Shown piece after piece: positions 62,001-64,000 of a DNA stretch of 64,000 nt. The position numbers and the translations under genes were made by a program. The notes below the pieces were generated by a model. It worked only from the letters and a program-made list of their open reading frames with translations. It ran no database searches and was not told the DNA's origin. This stretch comes from Syngnathus acus (lineage: Eukaryota; Chordata; Actinopteri; Syngnathiformes; Syngnathidae), in NCBI RefSeq assembly GCF_901709675.1, contig NC_051106.1:6708001-6772000 (forward strand), written 5' to 3'. Numbering within the stretch: the first letter of the stretch is position 1; the number at the start of each line of letters is the position of its first letter.

Positions 62001-63944
62001 GTCTTTGCTGTCAAGCGCATCCCCAAGGGCAGCCGCAGCAGCCGTCGCCGCACTATACTCCACTCGCTACTACGCCGCTTCCCTCTCCTACAACACACAA
62101 AGACGTGCAGAAACGACATTGTGTCCCCAAACATATTTTTAACGCTCATTTAACAAATGTCTTTACATCGTTTTTTTGTGCTATAAACATTGGCGAAAAA
62201 GTTGACAGTTTGGAGCCAGTGTTAAATGCTACTTTGCTTGCCCCCCCATCTCCCCCTCCTCCTCGTCATCCCTTTGCCTCCCAAGGACACGGAGAGCCAC
62301 TGTACAATGGGACACCATTTATCACTGCAAGAACAATTACTGCCAGACGTTTCTTTCTTCCTCCCATCTTACCTCTCTTTATCTTTTTCCTGCTGCCCAT
62401 CCTCTCTTTCTGCCCCCCCCCCCCCCCTCCAGCACCCCCCGCCTTTTAAATGGCTCCCAGAGAGCTCCATTGCAGGTCACCCCGCCATTAGCCCTGGCAC
62501 ACACCGCACAGGTGCAAGGTGCAGCTCTGTATGATATCTCATCCAAATGAAGCCTCGACAGACTTTTCTGCCCCCTATTTCCAACAATAACGCCCCCCTC
62601 CCCCCCCAGGAAAAGCATGGGAAATTGCTTCCCATGTTGTGTCTTCAGCTTTAATGAAGCTTTTCAACATGGTGCGGCTAAAAGGGGGAAAGGAAGGGAG
62701 TCACTTGTTTCAGTTCTTGTTTGATCGCCCGTGCCGGCCGAGCGCCAGTAAAGTAAAGCGGGCAGGGACAAACGCCAATTTAAATGAGCAAAGTTGCTTT
62801 GACCCTTCAGTTTTGGCTTGGGAACACAAGTGGGTGTGTAAAAATGAACCTGGCATACCTCACTATCAGGTCGAGCAAAATCATGATGGATGCATGGAAA
62901 TGATACTGAATATACACACAAAAAATATTGTGTGGTATGGACTGGTTGACTTCCTTGGTCTTATTTGTAAACAAAATGGTTCCTATAGAAAATCAACTTG
63001 TCGTAAAATCTCAAATTCGGAACATTTTGAACTTTTATTTGGAATCGAATAAGTTAAATTGATGACAACTCAGGAAGGAATGACAAGAAAAAACAGAGAA
63101 GCCATGCTAATTGCTAAGCTAACCTGAAATTGACGCTAGCATCTTTAACGCCGCAATGAAGTGCTTGGGTGATCAATTACACTACAAATTTGTTTGGCCC
63201 TGAATTTTGACTTTGAAGTTTGAGGTTCTTAATATTACATTAGAGTAGTTTTTAAATCAATTTAACTTCATATTTTGTTTAATATTTAACATTTAAGAAA
63301 ATTAATTAATGACACGTGATTATACCTGAGCTAGCATCTCTTGACGCAGCCGCTAAAATAATGCTAACAATGCATTCCATTCGTAACCTTGATTCGTCCT
63401 TCTTTTAATAAGTCATTTTAACCTTTCGCTAAGTTCACCAGCAACAAACGCTTTCCATTTTCATTTCACAAAGTGAAACCACAAATAGACAGGGAGCACC
63501 TAGCCGCACGCAGACACACATAACAAAAATCTATACCGTTTTTCAATATCGGTCCGAGTGCTCCCGCCATGATTCAACGCCACTAAATAGATACTCGGCC
63601 TAATCAAGTTTGCATATTCCTAATGCGCTCTCTCCGGAGTGGGCCGGCTTTCAAGTGTAAATTTAGCCTGTAAACTTAAATCATTCAGCGCGTTTTAGTT
63701 AAAGCGTACCACAGACAACAATAAATCACAAGGATTGCTGCATCCATTAGCAAATTGGCTTTGCGGTATGGATGGAGGAATAAAAGAAGAAGTGCGCCAC
63801 TGCTCTTTTATAATCAAGGCTAGCAGTTTCACGGCGGGAGACACTGCATCCCTCCTAAAAGGCACACACACACCCTCACAATGAAGTAGAGTGCTGCGAA
63901 TATGCTCTCAGCTCTAAGTGATGTGTTCCTCAATCAGTTTTTAC

Positions 63945-64000
63945 AGTGGCGGTGGCAGGGGGGGGCAAGAGGGGGTGTCAGCCCCCCCACCCAGCGTCAC
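63945..64000. repeat. G/C-run repeat fragment cut by the window end
   Basis: CAGTGGCGGTGGCAGGGGGG, then a GTCAGCCCCCCCACC-type segment, resembles the start of a dispersed fish repeat with G-runs followed by C-runs. Its other end lies outside the window. Confidence 0.3.

Larger units (their letters stand above)
47158..64000 (+). other. pacrg: pacrg intron 2 (to the window end)
   Basis: No further pacrg exon was seen; the next should start with residues equivalent to VEIEKLDYHHYLPLFFDGL. Visible content includes repeats listed separately, GT repeats at 50174-50197 and 56743-56770, an A-rich actaaaataaa tract at 54055-54220, poly-C near 62408-62429 and TTAGC-type repeats near 63100-63370. Open frames at 58992-59456, 61916-62449 and 62639-63052 are low-complexity or unrecognised. 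Confidence 0.7.

Noticed and set aside
61916-62449. 177-codon plus-strand open frame in pacrg intron 2
   Set aside because: Much of it is proline- and leucine-rich sequence made by poly-C and CT-rich tracts.
62639-63052. 137-codon plus-strand open frame
   Set aside because: Begins at a non-ATG codon and shows no domain or splice support.

Overview
The window looks like ray-finned fish nuclear DNA, probably from a percomorph. It holds intron-split vertebrate genes with GT-AG boundaries, CA/GT and poly-C microsatellites, and fragments of repeat families I recognise from teleost genomes. One family is a non-autonomous hAT-type element whose ends resemble TAGGGCTGCAAC. Most of the sequence is non-coding. 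I found no RNA genes, CRISPR arrays or intact transposase genes.

Left part (1-6.5 kb) is a compact immune-receptor pair. ptafr, the platelet-activating factor receptor, is on the plus strand with its main coding exon at 2187-3353. Two candidate upstream exons lie at about 1460-1503 and 1858-1903, and the second could add a few residues to the N-terminus. On the minus strand, convergent with ptafr, is a six-exon gene I assembled from splice sites (4318-5817). It encodes a predicted 221-residue type I membrane protein with a signal peptide, one Ig domain, a transmembrane segment and a short tail. The tail carries two ITIMs whose spacing also fits an ITAM. A perfect 263-bp inverted duplication of this gene's intron 3 lies upstream of its start codon, so exons 1-3 sit in the loop of a long palindrome.

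Middle (6.5-37.8 kb) shows no coding gene I can support. It holds a CpG-rich patch near 8 kb, a CCAAT-box cluster near 32.3 kb, a tandem duplication near 25.4 kb, old repeats and microsatellites.

Right part (37.8-64 kb) is the 5' end of pacrg (parkin co-regulated gene) on the plus strand. Coding exon 1 is at 38009-38077 and exon 2 at 47023-47157, and the window ends inside intron 2. Just upstream is a compact promoter with two RFX X-boxes, an NRF-1-like site and an inverted CCAAT box, which suits a ciliary gene. In mammals this promoter is bidirectional and drives PRKN (parkin) on the other strand. I could not identify the parkin first exon or any other parkin exon here. If parkin keeps its usual position, the ptafr/Ig-receptor pair would lie inside or beyond a very long parkin intron 1.

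The most interesting items are the reconstructed ITIM/ITAM-like Ig receptor, the perfect palindrome around it, and the short X-box-bearing pacrg promoter.
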